DNA of 64,000 nt from Chitinophagaceae bacterium (GCA_016715365.1 JADKAM010000001.1:682001-746000); one strand, 5' to 3'. Positions 34,701 through 43,443 are shown, counted from the stretch's first letter. The notes: generated by a model not told the origin, from the sequence alone. A program made the numbers and translations.

Positions 34701-35060
34701 ACCAAGGTTTAGTGAATTTCTTGGATTCCCTTCGCCGGTACCAACCCAAACCACAGCGGGGTTAGATTGCTGAATGGCAATAGCCCCAATATTCTGAATC
34801 GGTTGTTCATCAAAAATGGGTGCCCAGGAGTGGCCGCTGTTCTCAGTTTTCCATACACCACCACTGGCGGCCCCCACATAAAATATACTGGGATTAGCTA
34901 CCACAGCATCTATAGCAGTAATACGCCCACTCATACCGGCCGGGCCAATATTGCGTGGCTTTAAATTTTTAAACTGATCGAGGGAGATTTTTTGAGCAGC
35001 TGAATGATAGCAAAGCGTCATCAGCATTAAACCCAAAACAAACGATAGCAAATGTCTCAT
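31797..35060 (-). CDS. Large secreted beta-propeller protein with Asp-box (BNR/sortilin-like) repeats
   Basis: 1087 aa with a signal peptide (residues 1-22, ending SAAQ). About eleven Asp-box repeats (S/T-x-D-x-G-x-x-W/F) are visible between residues 70 and 700, among them ENSGHSW, MDAGKTW, TDGGETW, VDGGKNW, DDGGFKW, RDRGKTW, TDKGVSW and TDYGKTW, which predict a ten-bladed VPS10-like propeller. After residue 760 comes a low-complexity Gly/Arg linker (GGRRSGRGGSGSGR) and a helical C-terminal region. Members are often annotated as glycosyl hydrolases, but no catalytic residues are assured. Likely periplasmic or outer membrane-associated. Confidence 0.9.
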   Translation of the reverse strand: MRHLLSFVLGLMLMTLCYHSAAQKISLDQFKNLKPRNIGPAGMSGRITAIDAVVANPSIFYVGAASGGVWKTENSGHSWAPIFDEQPIQNIGAIAIQQSNPAVVWVGTGEGNPRNSLNLGGGIYKSMDAGKTWKKMGLDKTICIHRVVIDPVNPNTVYAAAIGNPYAEHSDRGVFKTTDGGETWNKILYANDTTGCADLIMDPSNPNKLIAAMWQFKRTPWNLKSGGKGSGLFITVDGGKNWKQINKDDGMPDGQLGRIGVAFSRSMPSRVYAKVEATKNGLYKSDDGGFKWALVNSDPAQITDRPFYYQEIYVDPKNENRIYDVHSTITFSEDGGKSFSTMIPYSGIHPDHHAWWINPEDPNHIIEGNDGGIGISRDRGKTWVFDEKIPVGQFYHVNVDNEIPYNVMGGMQDNGSWLGPAYTWTNGGIRNYYWSNVGGGDGFDVVSDPEDANWVYSMSQGGSVGRRNWKTGEGWFIKPQALDPTIKLRFNWNSAIALDPFDTKTVYYGSQYLHKSTDKGVSWDMISPDLTSNDTVKIAAYQNTGGLTLDITGAETHCSILTIEPSKKEKGTVWIGTDDGNLQLTRDGGKTWTSFYGKIPGMPLGCWIPQVKASVFNAGEVFVVANDYRRGDMKPYIFRTTDYGKTWVRMIDENKVKGYALCVLQDPAQPNLIFVGTENGLWVSLDNGISFEQFKNGYPSVSTYDLAIQEREADLVIASFGRALWVLDDIRPLRKAAVNKGMKFTNAVTVFAAPDVYQAQYKAATGYEWSTYGLYDAENRRRGAPVTFFINKPKQDTAKQAPVVANEATTTPAGTQQGGRRSGRGGSGSGRADSAMVKIYSLNPADNPANELIRTLRWAVDSGFNKMYWGMEEKGFRQPGSAKPLPGSPEPGGFAVLPGTYKLVMTYANASDSCYITVKDDPRLGNRNDIKLAQRNMYNRLRKSADKLTSGTDQLTESEEVLTKMLSQLKGMEGKEIDSLRKSTTKMQDEIKNIRELISGKTSTAQGISRSPFEITVMSAIQTAQQSIGSKMVAPGPQVEILVGNAEKAVKDITDKINNFYSSKWVAYRQQAEGTKVNLFKDYKVIE

Positions 35061-35201
35061 GGTTAGTTTTTAGGCAATGAAGGTGCAAAAAAAAGCCGAG
35101 CCGGCAAATAAGAATTGATGAATGGGCATTTGGGCAGCCGGAAGAAAAAATTAAACAGTTTCAAAAATTTATATTTTATTTACATCACAAAAAACTACGT
35201 T

Positions 35202-35690
35202 ATGAAAAATATACTCTTCGCTATGTTATTCTTTTCTTTAAGTGCTGTGGCACAAAAAACAGCTACTATAGAAGGTAACGGTAAAAAACTGATGATAGCT
35301 GATATGACTTTTATGGACCGCATTACCTGGGGAGGATATGAACAGATCGGCAAAGCTGCACAAAGTGAAACAGATGGCGCAGCCAATACCAAAGCCATTG
35401 TTTTAGCTGTTGGAAAAAACAGCGGTTACGACGGAAAGGTATATGCAGCCAAGGTTTGCGATACGCTTACAGCGGGCGGTTTTTCCGACTGGTATTTACC
35501 CTGCAAAGATGAAACTGACATCATTCACCTGAATTTTGCAAAGCTGAAATTTGATGACCGTATGACCATCTGGAGTTCAACCGAAGCAAACGGCACACAG
35601 GCGGTAACTAAATATTTTTACAGTGGCGCTTTTTACAATGTGCAAAAAGTTGATCTGTGCCATTTGGTTTGTGTAAGAAAGCCAGATTAA
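35202..35690 (+). CDS. Secreted DUF1566-type protein
   Basis: 162 aa from ATG 35202 (MKNILFAMLFFSLSAVAQ, a clean signal peptide); the longer open frame to 35115 lacks sense. The DUF1566/Lcl C-terminal pattern is present: ITWGGYEQIG near the start, GGFSDWYLPCKDETDII in the middle and IWSSTEANG followed by VCVRKP at the end. The family is extracellular and of unclear role. Convergent with msrB, the stops lying next to each other. Confidence 0.82.
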   Translation: MKNILFAMLFFSLSAVAQKTATIEGNGKKLMIADMTFMDRITWGGYEQIGKAAQSETDGAANTKAIVLAVGKNSGYDGKVYAAKVCDTLTAGGFSDWYLPCKDETDIIHLNFAKLKFDDRMTIWSSTEANGTQAVTKYFYSGAFYNVQKVDLCHLVCVRKPD

Positions 35691-36251
35691 TTACTGCTTG
35701 TTATCAAACTTTTGTTCGGCATCTTTTGCTTTTTCGAAATCCAGTATAACCGAGTTGATGCAATAGCGTAAACCGGTTGGAGGAGGCCCGTCGTCAAAAA
35801 CGTGTCCCAAATGTGCTTTACATTTTCCGCACATGACTTCAGTGCGCTTCATACCATAGGTATTATCGGGTGCATAAATAATGCTGCCTTTGCTGATGGG
35901 TTCAAAAAAACTGGGCCAGCCGCAGTTGCTTTCGAATTTGCCGTTGCTGTTGAACAAAGGATTGCCACAGGCCAGGCAATAATAAGTGCCGCCTTCTTTG
36001 CTATCCCAATATTTTCCTGTAAAAGCCCTCTCGGTTCCTTTCTCCCGGGCAATATTATATACATCAGCCGGTAATATCTTTTTCCACTCTTCGTTACTTA
36101 TTTCCACTTTAGCGGTATCTGTTTTTGAAAAAACGGGGTTTTCTTTTCTAGTAGAATCCATATTGATTGTATTAGCTTGTGTTGTCTTTGGATTATTGCA
36201 ACCGGCAATAATTAAAGAAACAACGATTGAAATGAAAATGAATGATCGCAT
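35691..36251 (-). CDS. msrB: Peptide-methionine (R)-S-oxide reductase, lipoprotein form
   Basis: 186 aa from ATG 36251; a longer frame to 36287 adds 12 residues in front of the signal peptide. The lipobox IIAGC places the enzyme in the envelope. The MsrB core includes the zinc pairs CLAC and CGKC, GWPSFFEPI, CGKCKAHLGHVFDDGP, and the catalytic Cys in RYCINSVILDF. It reduces methionine-R-sulfoxide in oxidised envelope proteins. No msrA is fused or adjacent. Confidence 0.95.
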   Translation of the reverse strand: MRSFIFISIVVSLIIAGCNNPKTTQANTINMDSTRKENPVFSKTDTAKVEISNEEWKKILPADVYNIAREKGTERAFTGKYWDSKEGGTYYCLACGNPLFNSNGKFESNCGWPSFFEPISKGSIIYAPDNTYGMKRTEVMCGKCKAHLGHVFDDGPPPTGLRYCINSVILDFEKAKDAEQKFDNKQ

Positions 36252-36360
36252 ATAGTTCAACAAATTTCGTGATAAATAGTTGTTCATGTACGAAATAGCG
36301 GAATTTTAAGATTTTAAACAGATTCATGGTACTGTTAATGAAAATTTAAAGTACGATTCT

Positions 36361-36368
36361 TATATTTG
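36361..36368 (+). promoter_or_regulatory. Bacteroidota -7 element for adk
   Basis: TATATTTG, a perfect TAnnTTTG, 25 bp before the adk ATG. Confidence 0.5.
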
Positions 36369-36393
36369 CTATCTTCACAAGGACAATCAGCTT

Positions 36394-36969
36394 ATGTTTA
36401 ATTTAATATTATTTGGCCCACCGGGCAGCGGAAAAGGTACTCAAAGCGAAAAACTGATCGCCAAATACGGTTTAAAGCACCTGAGCACAGGCGATTTGCT
36501 GCGTAGCGAAATTTGCCGTGAAACACCTTTGGGCAAAGAAGCACAAAACTTTATGGATAAGGGGCAGCTGGTGCCAGATGAGGTGGTGATTGGAATGATC
36601 AGCTCGGCACTGGATGAAAACCCGGATGCTAAAGGTTTTTTGTTTGACGGTTTTCCCCGAACCCCGGCCCAGGCAAAAGCACTGGATAATTTACTGGAAC
36701 TGAAAGAAGCTCCCATTGCAGCCATGCTGGCTTTGGATGTAAGTGAAGAGGAATTAGTGAAACGCTTATTAAAAAGAGGTGAAACCAGCGGCCGCAGCGA
36801 TGATAACAATGAGAATGTGATACGGGCCCGTATTGTGGAATACCATAACAAAACAGCCATAGTAGCAGATTATTACAAGCAGTTTGATAAAGTGGTGATG
36901 ATAAAAGGTGAAGGAACGGTAGAAGATATTTTTGAAAGGCTTTGTGCCGAGATTGATATACGGGCATAA
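36394..36969 (+). CDS. adk: Adenylate kinase
   Basis: 191 aa, the short form with a minimal LID. P-loop GPPGSGKGT at residues 7-15, then KHLSTGDLLR (AMP site), FLFDGFPRT, RLLKRGETSGRSDDN in place of the longer zinc-type LID, and YYKQFDKVV at the end. It equilibrates ATP + AMP with 2 ADP in the cytoplasm. It has its own promoter element and a terminator. Confidence 0.97.
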   Translation: MFNLILFGPPGSGKGTQSEKLIAKYGLKHLSTGDLLRSEICRETPLGKEAQNFMDKGQLVPDEVVIGMISSALDENPDAKGFLFDGFPRTPAQAKALDNLLELKEAPIAAMLALDVSEEELVKRLLKRGETSGRSDDNNENVIRARIVEYHNKTAIVADYYKQFDKVVMIKGEGTVEDIFERLCAEIDIRA

Positions 36970-36994
36970 CAGGCCACATGGTTATAAAAGTATT

Positions 36995-37023
36995 AAGCAC
37001 CTTTTTAATGGGGTGCTTTTTTG
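36995..37023 (+). terminator. Intrinsic terminator after adk
   Basis: Stem AAGCACC (36995-37001) with GGTGCTT (37012-37018), followed by a T run; 25 bp after the adk stop. Confidence 0.8.
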
Positions 37024-37052
37024 TTTTACATTGTGTAGCTAAATAAAGATGT

Positions 37053-37520
37053 ATGGATGTACAGAAACTAAATTTTATTCGAGAAGAATGTGTTTTGCTG
37101 TTTAAAAAATTACCTGCCGATTCGATAGGTAAGTGGGGGAAGATGAATGCCCAGCAGGCTGTTGAGCACCTGGCCGCATTCTTCAACGTATCTGCCGGAA
37201 AAATAAAATTTGATCTGGTAACACCTGTTGAACACCTGCCAAAGTATAAAGAGTTTTTGCTGAGCGATAAGGAATTCAGGGAAAATACAAAAGCACCCAC
37301 AACTGTAATTGGCGAAGAAGCCCTGCCATTGCAGTATGCAACCATGGAAGCAGCTTTGGAAAAACTGGCAGAATCAATTGCTGCATTTGAAAATTATTTT
37401 AAAAACGAACCATTAATAACCAGCCTTCACCCGGTTTTTGGGGAATTGAATTTTGAGGAATGGGTACTGCTGCATTACAAGCATGTATCACATCATGCAA
37501 AACAATTTGGTTTACTATAA
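37053..37520 (+). CDS. DUF1569 / DinB-like protein
   Basis: 155 aa. A four-helix DinB-like fold with candidate metal ligands: His in MNAQQAVEHLAAFF and the pair in LHYKHVSHHAKQFGL near the C-terminus (H-x3-H). It matches the DUF1569 family, which often appears near phenylacetate genes in Bacteroidota. It lies directly upstream of paaZ (69 bp) on the same strand. The function of DUF1569 is not established. Confidence 0.82.
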   Translation: MDVQKLNFIREECVLLFKKLPADSIGKWGKMNAQQAVEHLAAFFNVSAGKIKFDLVTPVEHLPKYKEFLLSDKEFRENTKAPTTVIGEEALPLQYATMEAALEKLAESIAAFENYFKNEPLITSLHPVFGELNFEEWVLLHYKHVSHHAKQFGLL

Positions 37521-37588
37521 AATTTCATTTAAAGGCATTACGCCTTTTTTCTTTTAAGCTAACTTTGAGCATTAAATTTTACGATTGC

Positions 37589-39661
37589 ATGAAACTCGAA
37601 AACTATATATACGGTAACTGGATAACCGGCGACGGAGAAGGACAACAACTATACAATGCAGTAACCGGAGAACCAGTTGCAACAGCAACCACAAAAGGAC
37701 TCGACTTTAAACAAATTTTAGAATACGGCAGAATGGTTGGTAACCCGGCCTTGCGTAAAATGACTTTTCACGAGCGGGGTAATATGCTGAAGGCATTGGC
37801 GCTGCACTTAAGAAATCATCTGGATAAATTTTATGCCATCAGTTATAAAACCGGCGCTACAAAAGCCGATAGCTGGGTAGATATTGAGGGTGGCATCGGC
37901 AATTTATTTGCAAACGCATCGCTGCGCCGCAAATTTCCCAACGAGGTTTTTTGTGTTGATGGCGAGAGTCATAACCTGGGTACCAACAATACTTTTATGG
38001 GTACACATATATTGGTGCCAAAAGAAGGAATTGCTGTACACATCAATGCTTTTAATTTTCCGGTATGGGGCATGCTGGAAAAAATTGCTGTGAATTTATT
38101 GGCAGGAATGCCTTGTGTAGTTAAACCGGCTACCGTAACCAGTTATTTAACCGAAGCGGTAGTAAAAGAAATCATTGCATCAAAAATTTTACCCCAGGGT
38201 GCTTTGCAATTAATATGCGGCAGCGCCGGAGATATACTGGATCATGTAACATCGCAGGATGTGGTAACTTTTACAGGCTCCGCATCAACAGGACTGATGT
38301 TAAAATCGAATCCTAATATTTTACGGGAGAATGTTCCTTTTAATATGGAAGCAGATTCTTTAAACTGCATTGTGCTGGGCGAGGATGTTACACCCTCTAC
38401 ACCCGAGTGGAATATTTTTATAAAAGAAGTAAGAAAAGAAATGACTTTAAAAGCCGGGCAACGTTGCACCGGCATACGCAGAATTTTTGTTCCTGAAAAT
38501 AAAATGGAAGACCTGTGGAGAGAGATCGGCGCTTCACTTGCGCAAACCGTTATTGGCGACCCGTTGAATGCATCAGTAAGAATGGGATCGCTTGCCGGAC
38601 AAACACAACGAAAAGAAGTGAAAGAACAAATTCAAAAACTGCTGGCATCTTCTCAAATAGTTTATGGCAGTTTAGACAGTGTGGAAGTAATTGATGCCGA
38701 TGCAAACAAAGGAGCTTTCATGAGCCCGGTCTTATTGATGAACGAAAATCCTTTTACTGCAAAAGAAGCACATGAAGTAGAGGCATTTGGCCCGGTGAGT
38801 ACCATCATGCCTTATAAAAAAGCGGAAGATGCCATTGTATTAAGCAAGCTTGGTAAAGGAAGCCTTGTTTCTACCATTGTAACAGCCGATCATAAAATTG
38901 CACAGCAATATGTAGTTGGTGCAGCGTCGCACCACGGCAGAATTTTAGTGCTTAATAATGAATGTGCCAAAGAAAGTACGGGCCATGGTTCTCCATTACC
39001 CTTGCTGGTGCATGGCGGCCCCGGCCGTGCCGGCGGCGGCGAAGAGATGGGCGGCTTGCGTGGTGTAAAACATTACCTGCAACGCACAGCTATACAAGGA
39101 TCGCCAACAACCATCACCGCCATCACCAATATTTACCAGCAATATGCAGCCGGAAAAGATCCGGGCAAACACCCCTTCACAAAATTTTTTGAAGAGCTGG
39201 AAGTTGGTGAACAGATCATTACCGAAAAAAGAACCATCACATCTGAAGATATTGATAAGTTTGCTGACCTCAGCGGCGATCACTTTTACGCACACATTAA
39301 AACCACCAATTTTGAAGGGACTATGTTTGAGCAGCAGGTAGCGCACGGGTATTTTATCATGAGCATTGCTGCCGGCTTGTTTGTTGACAGCTACGAAAAA
39401 AACCCGGTGCTGTTGAATTACGGCATTGATGAATTACGTTTTACAAAACCGGTTTATCCCGGCAGCGAAATTCATATTCGGTTTACCTGCAAACAAAAAT
39501 TACTGAATGATAAACGTGTGGTTGAAAAGCCCGAAGATTTTAAGCGTGGCGATGATATTGATAAAGGCATTGTAAAATGGCTGGTAGAGATGATTGACGA
39601 AACAGGTGAAGTAACCGGCGTTGCAACCATATTGACGATGGTGGCCAAAAAAGCACAGTAA
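37589..39661 (+). CDS. paaZ: Bifunctional aldehyde dehydrogenase/enoyl-CoA hydratase PaaZ
   Basis: 690 aa from ATG 37589 (MKLENYIYGNWITGDGEG), close to the length of known PaaZ; the open frame to 37460 overlaps the previous gene and was not used. Residues 1-520 form an aldehyde dehydrogenase with HINAFNFPVWGMLEKIA, catalytic Glu in NMEADSLN and nucleophile Cys in KAGQRCTGIRR. Residues about 530-690 form a MaoC hot-dog hydratase with FADLSGDHFYAHI and FEQQVAHGYFIMS. PaaZ opens the oxepin-CoA ring and oxidises the aldehyde in aerobic phenylacetate breakdown. The upper-pathway genes (paaABCDE, paaK) are not in this window. Confidence 0.93.
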   Translation: MKLENYIYGNWITGDGEGQQLYNAVTGEPVATATTKGLDFKQILEYGRMVGNPALRKMTFHERGNMLKALALHLRNHLDKFYAISYKTGATKADSWVDIEGGIGNLFANASLRRKFPNEVFCVDGESHNLGTNNTFMGTHILVPKEGIAVHINAFNFPVWGMLEKIAVNLLAGMPCVVKPATVTSYLTEAVVKEIIASKILPQGALQLICGSAGDILDHVTSQDVVTFTGSASTGLMLKSNPNILRENVPFNMEADSLNCIVLGEDVTPSTPEWNIFIKEVRKEMTLKAGQRCTGIRRIFVPENKMEDLWREIGASLAQTVIGDPLNASVRMGSLAGQTQRKEVKEQIQKLLASSQIVYGSLDSVEVIDADANKGAFMSPVLLMNENPFTAKEAHEVEAFGPVSTIMPYKKAEDAIVLSKLGKGSLVSTIVTADHKIAQQYVVGAASHHGRILVLNNECAKESTGHGSPLPLLVHGGPGRAGGGEEMGGLRGVKHYLQRTAIQGSPTTITAITNIYQQYAAGKDPGKHPFTKFFEELEVGEQIITEKRTITSEDIDKFADLSGDHFYAHIKTTNFEGTMFEQQVAHGYFIMSIAAGLFVDSYEKNPVLLNYGIDELRFTKPVYPGSEIHIRFTCKQKLLNDKRVVEKPEDFKRGDDIDKGIVKWLVEMIDETGEVTGVATILTMVAKKAQ

Positions 39662-39693
39662 CATTTTTTATATTTATACTCAAAACAAATTTT

Positions 39694-40464
39694 ATGGGTA
39701 CCGAAGCATACGTAAAAAGCCACATCGAACATGGTATCAATACCATCGAATTTTTTCACCCGCAAAGCAATTCCTTGCCGGGAAAAATATTAGAAGAGCT
39801 TGCCCGTGAAATACATTTTGCCGGTACACACGATGACACGAGGGTTATCATCTTAAAAAGCGCCGGTGAAAAAACATTTTGCAGTGGTGCCAGTTTTGAT
39901 GAACTGTTGGCTATTAAAAATGAAGCCGAAGGCTTAAAATTTTTCAGCGGTTTTGCCCATGTAATTAATGCCATGCGCAAATGCCCTAAGTTTATTATTG
40001 GCCGCATACAGGGTAAATGTGTTGGCGGCGGTGTAGGTTTGGCAAGTGCGGTAGATTATGCCATTGCTTCAGATAAAGCTGAAATAAAATTAAGTGAGCT
40101 GGCAGTTGGCATTGGTCCTTTTGTAGTTGGCCCCGCTGTTGAAAGAAAAACAGGTACAGCTGCATTTAGTACATTGGCCATTGATGCAACAAGCTGGCGG
40201 AGCAGCGACTGGGCAAAACGCAAAGGGCTTTTTGCAGAATTACATGATAGTATTGAGAACATGGATGAAGCGGTTTATAAATTAGCCAATACATTGGCAC
40301 ACTCCAACCCTGCCGCCATGGCCGAAATGAAAAAGATATTCTGGCGTGGAACCGAACACTGGGATGAACTGTTGAAAGAAAGGGCAGCCATCAGCGGAAA
40401 ACTGGTATTGAGCCAGTTCACAAAAAATGCTATTGAAAAATTTAAAACAGCCGCCAAACAGTAA
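39694..40464 (+). CDS. Enoyl-CoA hydratase/isomerase family protein
   Basis: 256 aa crotonase fold. The oxyanion-hole motifs are CSGASFDELLAI and QGKCVGGGVGLASAVDYAIAS; the following LSELAVGIGPFVVGPAVE covers the usual catalytic Glu region. It lies 32 bp downstream of paaZ and is probably co-transcribed, which suggests a PaaF/PaaG-like step in phenylacetyl-CoA breakdown; the assignment between hydratase and isomerase is uncertain. Confidence 0.88.
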   Translation: MGTEAYVKSHIEHGINTIEFFHPQSNSLPGKILEELAREIHFAGTHDDTRVIILKSAGEKTFCSGASFDELLAIKNEAEGLKFFSGFAHVINAMRKCPKFIIGRIQGKCVGGGVGLASAVDYAIASDKAEIKLSELAVGIGPFVVGPAVERKTGTAAFSTLAIDATSWRSSDWAKRKGLFAELHDSIENMDEAVYKLANTLAHSNPAAMAEMKKIFWRGTEHWDELLKERAAISGKLVLSQFTKNAIEKFKTAAKQ

Positions 40465-40660
40465 AAAATAAACCGCTGAATATTGTAATTGTTTAAACAC
40501 AAAGACCGGCTTTGCTGTTTTTGTCTTTTGAACATTTATGTAAAAACTGTTGTTTATCAAAACAACAATTGCTGATTCTATGTCATATTTTATTATTTAA
40601 CACACAGTTTCTTTGCGAAAGTTGTTTTAAAAAACGAGATGTGTTATCTTGCAGCACTTC

Positions 40661-41032
40661 ATGAAAAGAGGGCGTAAAATATATAGTGTTTCACAGTTGG
40701 TATCTGCCGTTGTTATGATACTGGCATTGGTATGGCTTACAGTAAGCACCCCATTTGTATATGCCGCCCAACAGGAATTAGCCAAACAACAAAAAATGGA
40801 AAAAGCGGTATCTCCGCTTGCAGGCAACGAAGAAGAATCATCAAATCCCTTTGGTAACAGCACAGAAGAAAAAGCCCCCGGCAATACATCTCTATCTGAA
40901 GAATATATACACAGCAATCATAGAATTTATTTTTTCTTTTCAATAGCTACGCAATATCACAAATGCGAAAATGCAGATACGTACATTGCATTTCATGGCG
41001 AACTACTGGTTCCTCCACCTAACGCCGCTTAA
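40661..41032 (+). CDS. Small single-pass membrane protein of unknown family next to the carbon cluster
   Basis: 123 aa from ATG 40661; the longer frame starts at a TTG (40649). One membrane helix or uncleaved signal (VSQLVSAVVMILALVWLTVSTPFVYA, about 9-34). Then a polar, acidic stretch (EESSNPFGNSTEEK) and a C-terminus with aromatic and His/Cys residues (YFFFSIATQYHKCENADTYIAFHGELL) ending in PPPNAA. No family recognised. Same strand and 122 bp upstream of the SulP transporter, so it may belong to the inorganic-carbon unit. Confidence 0.72.
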   Translation: MKRGRKIYSVSQLVSAVVMILALVWLTVSTPFVYAAQQELAKQQKMEKAVSPLAGNEEESSNPFGNSTEEKAPGNTSLSEEYIHSNHRIYFFFSIATQYHKCENADTYIAFHGELLVPPPNAA

Positions 41033-41154
41033 ATTAAACTTCACTTATTGTTAATGGCGCTGTATGGCGTCTCCTCCTTATTATTTTAAGGCAATCTTAT
41101 TATCAGTTATGATAGTAATGACATTCTTTTATAATTAAATCAAAACAGCTTTTC

Positions 41155-42705
41155 ATGAAGAGTAATAACCTATTTAAAGAAATTAAGAGCGACCTCCCGG
41201 CGAGTATTGTAGTATTTTTTGTAGCAGTTCCTTTATGTCTGGGTATTGCACTGGCATCGGGTGCGCCGCTTTTTTCCGGTATCATTGCAGGAATTGTAGG
41301 TGGTATTATTGTAGGTATTGCAAGTGGTTCATCTTTAGGCGTTAGTGGTCCCGCTGCCGGCCTGGCAGTAATTGTGCTAACCTCAATTGCTACCCTGGGT
41401 TCCTGGCCGGCTTTTTTACTGGCGGTTGTAATAGCAGGAATTATTCAACTTATACTGGGGTTTGCCAAAGCCGGTTTTATTGCCTACTTTTTTCCATCTT
41501 CAGTAATTAAAGGGATGCTAACGGGTATTGGGCTTCTCATTATCTTAAAACAAATTCCACATGCTTTAGGATGGGATAAGGATGCAGAAGGCGATGATGC
41601 CTTTTTACAGGCAGACGGGCAAAACACATTTTCTGAAATTGCAAAAGCGTTAGATTTTATTACTCCCGGAGCTGTTTTGATAGCTGTTATCTCATTAGCA
41701 ATTCTCATATTGTGGGATTCGGTGTTGACAAAGAAGCATAAAATTTTTCAGTTGATACAAGGACCTATTGTTGTTGTTGTACTTGGTATAGTAATGAATT
41801 ATTTGTTTAAAGCAGGAACACTGGATTTTAGTTTGGCCGATGACCAGGTTGTAAGACTTCCGGTTGCAAATAATTTATCGGAGTTTTTTAACCAGTTCAC
41901 ATTTCCGGATTTTTCTGCCATAACCAATTTTGAAGTCTGGAAAATAGCCATCGTATTGGCCATAGTTGCCAGCCTGGAAACATTGCTGAGTGTTGAAGCT
42001 ACAGATAAAATGGACCCCAATAAAAGAATTACACCTACCAACCGAGAATTAAAAGCCCAGGGTCTGGGAAATATATTCTCCGGATTAATAGGCGGTTTAC
42101 CCGTTACACAGGTTATTGTACGTAGCTCAGCAAACATTTCATTTGGTGGTAAAACAAAATTATCGGCCATACTTCATGGCATATTTTTATTGATCAGTGC
42201 TATTACAATTGCAAGTGTGTTAAATATGATTCCGCTTGCCAGTTTAGCAGCCATTTTACTAATGGTGGGTTATAAATTAGCCAAGCCTGGTCTTTTTATG
42301 CAGATGTACAAATTAGGCTGGGAGCAGTTTATACCTTTTTTAGCAACGGTTATTGGCATTTTGGCAACCGACCTTTTAAAAGGTATTACCATCGGTATTC
42401 TGGTTGGTATTTTTTACACTTTGCGCCATAGTTACCGCAACTCCCACTATATGAAAGAAACAGTTACAGCTGAAGAGGGACATGAAGTGCATCATCTTGT
42501 ACTGGCTGAAGAAGTTTCTTTTTTTAATAAGGCAAGTGTGATAAAAGAGCTGGAAGAGATCCCCAAAAATTCAAAAGTTATTATTGATTGCACCAATTCT
42601 AAATCCATTGCTTACGATGTAGTGGAACTCATCCGTGATTTTAAGAGCAATGCAAAAACAAAAAACATAATTGTAGAAACGGTCAATTTTATTGAGCCGG
42701 CTTAA
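41155..42705 (+). CDS. SulP-family anion transporter (probable bicarbonate) with STAS domain
   Basis: 516 aa. About 12-14 membrane helices (residues 1-420), with the SulP opening ASIVVFFVAVPLCLGIALASGAPLFSGIIAGIVGG and GVSGPAAGLAVI, followed by a short cytoplasmic STAS domain (about 440-516). SulP proteins import bicarbonate or sulfate, or exchange chloride. Bicarbonate is inferred here because the next three genes are a beta-carbonic anhydrase, DabA and DabB. Gap to the carbonic anhydrase gene is 37 bp. Confidence 0.92.
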   Translation: MKSNNLFKEIKSDLPASIVVFFVAVPLCLGIALASGAPLFSGIIAGIVGGIIVGIASGSSLGVSGPAAGLAVIVLTSIATLGSWPAFLLAVVIAGIIQLILGFAKAGFIAYFFPSSVIKGMLTGIGLLIILKQIPHALGWDKDAEGDDAFLQADGQNTFSEIAKALDFITPGAVLIAVISLAILILWDSVLTKKHKIFQLIQGPIVVVVLGIVMNYLFKAGTLDFSLADDQVVRLPVANNLSEFFNQFTFPDFSAITNFEVWKIAIVLAIVASLETLLSVEATDKMDPNKRITPTNRELKAQGLGNIFSGLIGGLPVTQVIVRSSANISFGGKTKLSAILHGIFLLISAITIASVLNMIPLASLAAILLMVGYKLAKPGLFMQMYKLGWEQFIPFLATVIGILATDLLKGITIGILVGIFYTLRHSYRNSHYMKETVTAEEGHEVHHLVLAEEVSFFNKASVIKELEEIPKNSKVIIDCTNSKSIAYDVVELIRDFKSNAKTKNIIVETVNFIEPA

Positions 42706-42742
42706 AAAATATTTTTAATAAAACTAAATAATCAAATTTAAA

Positions 42743-43432
42743 ATGAGAGTTCATACAAAAGAAACACAAGATAGTTTAACGCCCAGGATGGCGTTGGAAA
42801 TTTTACAGGAAGGCAATTCACGGTTTGTAAAAAATTTAAAAGCACAAAGAGATTTATTAGGCCAGGTAAATGCTACCCGTGACGGACAATGGCCATTTGC
42901 CGTAATACTTAGCTGTATAGACAGCCGTACATCTTCTGAGTTGGTTTTTGACCAGGGATTGGGGGATGTATTTTCGATAAGAATTGCCGGTAATATTGTG
43001 AATACAGATATACTGGGCAGCATGGAGTTTGCCTGTAAAATAGCTGGCACAAAGCTGATAGTGGTTCTTGGACACACCAAATGCGGTGCTGTAAAAGGGG
43101 CCTGCGACCATGTTGAAATGGGAAACCTTACAGAGCTATTATCCAAACTGCAACCCGCTGTTTATGCCGAATCTGAAACAACTGCCGTTGATAAGCGGAA
43201 TTCAAAAAATTCAAAATTTGTTGAGAATGTATCTTCATTAAATGTAAGGCGCGGGGTAAAAAATATTATCGAACGCAGTTTTATCCTGGAAGAAATGCTG
43301 GACAAAGGTGAAATAGGAATAGTTGGAGCCATGTATAATATAGATACGGGCAAGGTGGAGTTTTATAAAGACGTTTCCTACATAAATGATGAAAAAAATC
43401 CAACATTCAGCTTAGCGGAACTCAGGCATTAA
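42743..43432 (+). CDS. Beta-class carbonic anhydrase
   Basis: 229 aa. The zinc ligands are Cys58, His111 and Cys114; the Asp60-Arg62 dyad is present in SCIDSRTSSELVFDQ, and GHTKCGAVKGAC carries the second pair. It interconverts CO2 and bicarbonate in the cytoplasm. Between a bicarbonate-type transporter and the DAB genes, it fits an inorganic-carbon supply unit. A hairpin lies between this gene and dabA. Confidence 0.95.
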   Translation: MRVHTKETQDSLTPRMALEILQEGNSRFVKNLKAQRDLLGQVNATRDGQWPFAVILSCIDSRTSSELVFDQGLGDVFSIRIAGNIVNTDILGSMEFACKIAGTKLIVVLGHTKCGAVKGACDHVEMGNLTELLSKLQPAVYAESETTAVDKRNSKNSKFVENVSSLNVRRGVKNIIERSFILEEMLDKGEIGIVGAMYNIDTGKVEFYKDVSYINDEKNPTFSLAELRH

Positions 43433-43443
43433 CTTTTTAAACA

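Noticed and set aside
31000..35000. Several 60-145-aa plus-strand frames under the beta-propeller gene
   Set aside because: All lie opposite regularly spaced Asp-box repeats, which clearly define the minus strand as coding.
36629..37345. 238-aa minus-strand frame over adk and the DUF1569 gene
   Set aside because: It overlaps two well-supported genes and the adk terminator; its product is low in family-like motifs.
40548..40567. 8-bp inverted repeat TGTTGTTT/AAACAACA after the enoyl-CoA hydratase gene
   Set aside because: AT-rich, short and without a T run; too weak to call a terminator.
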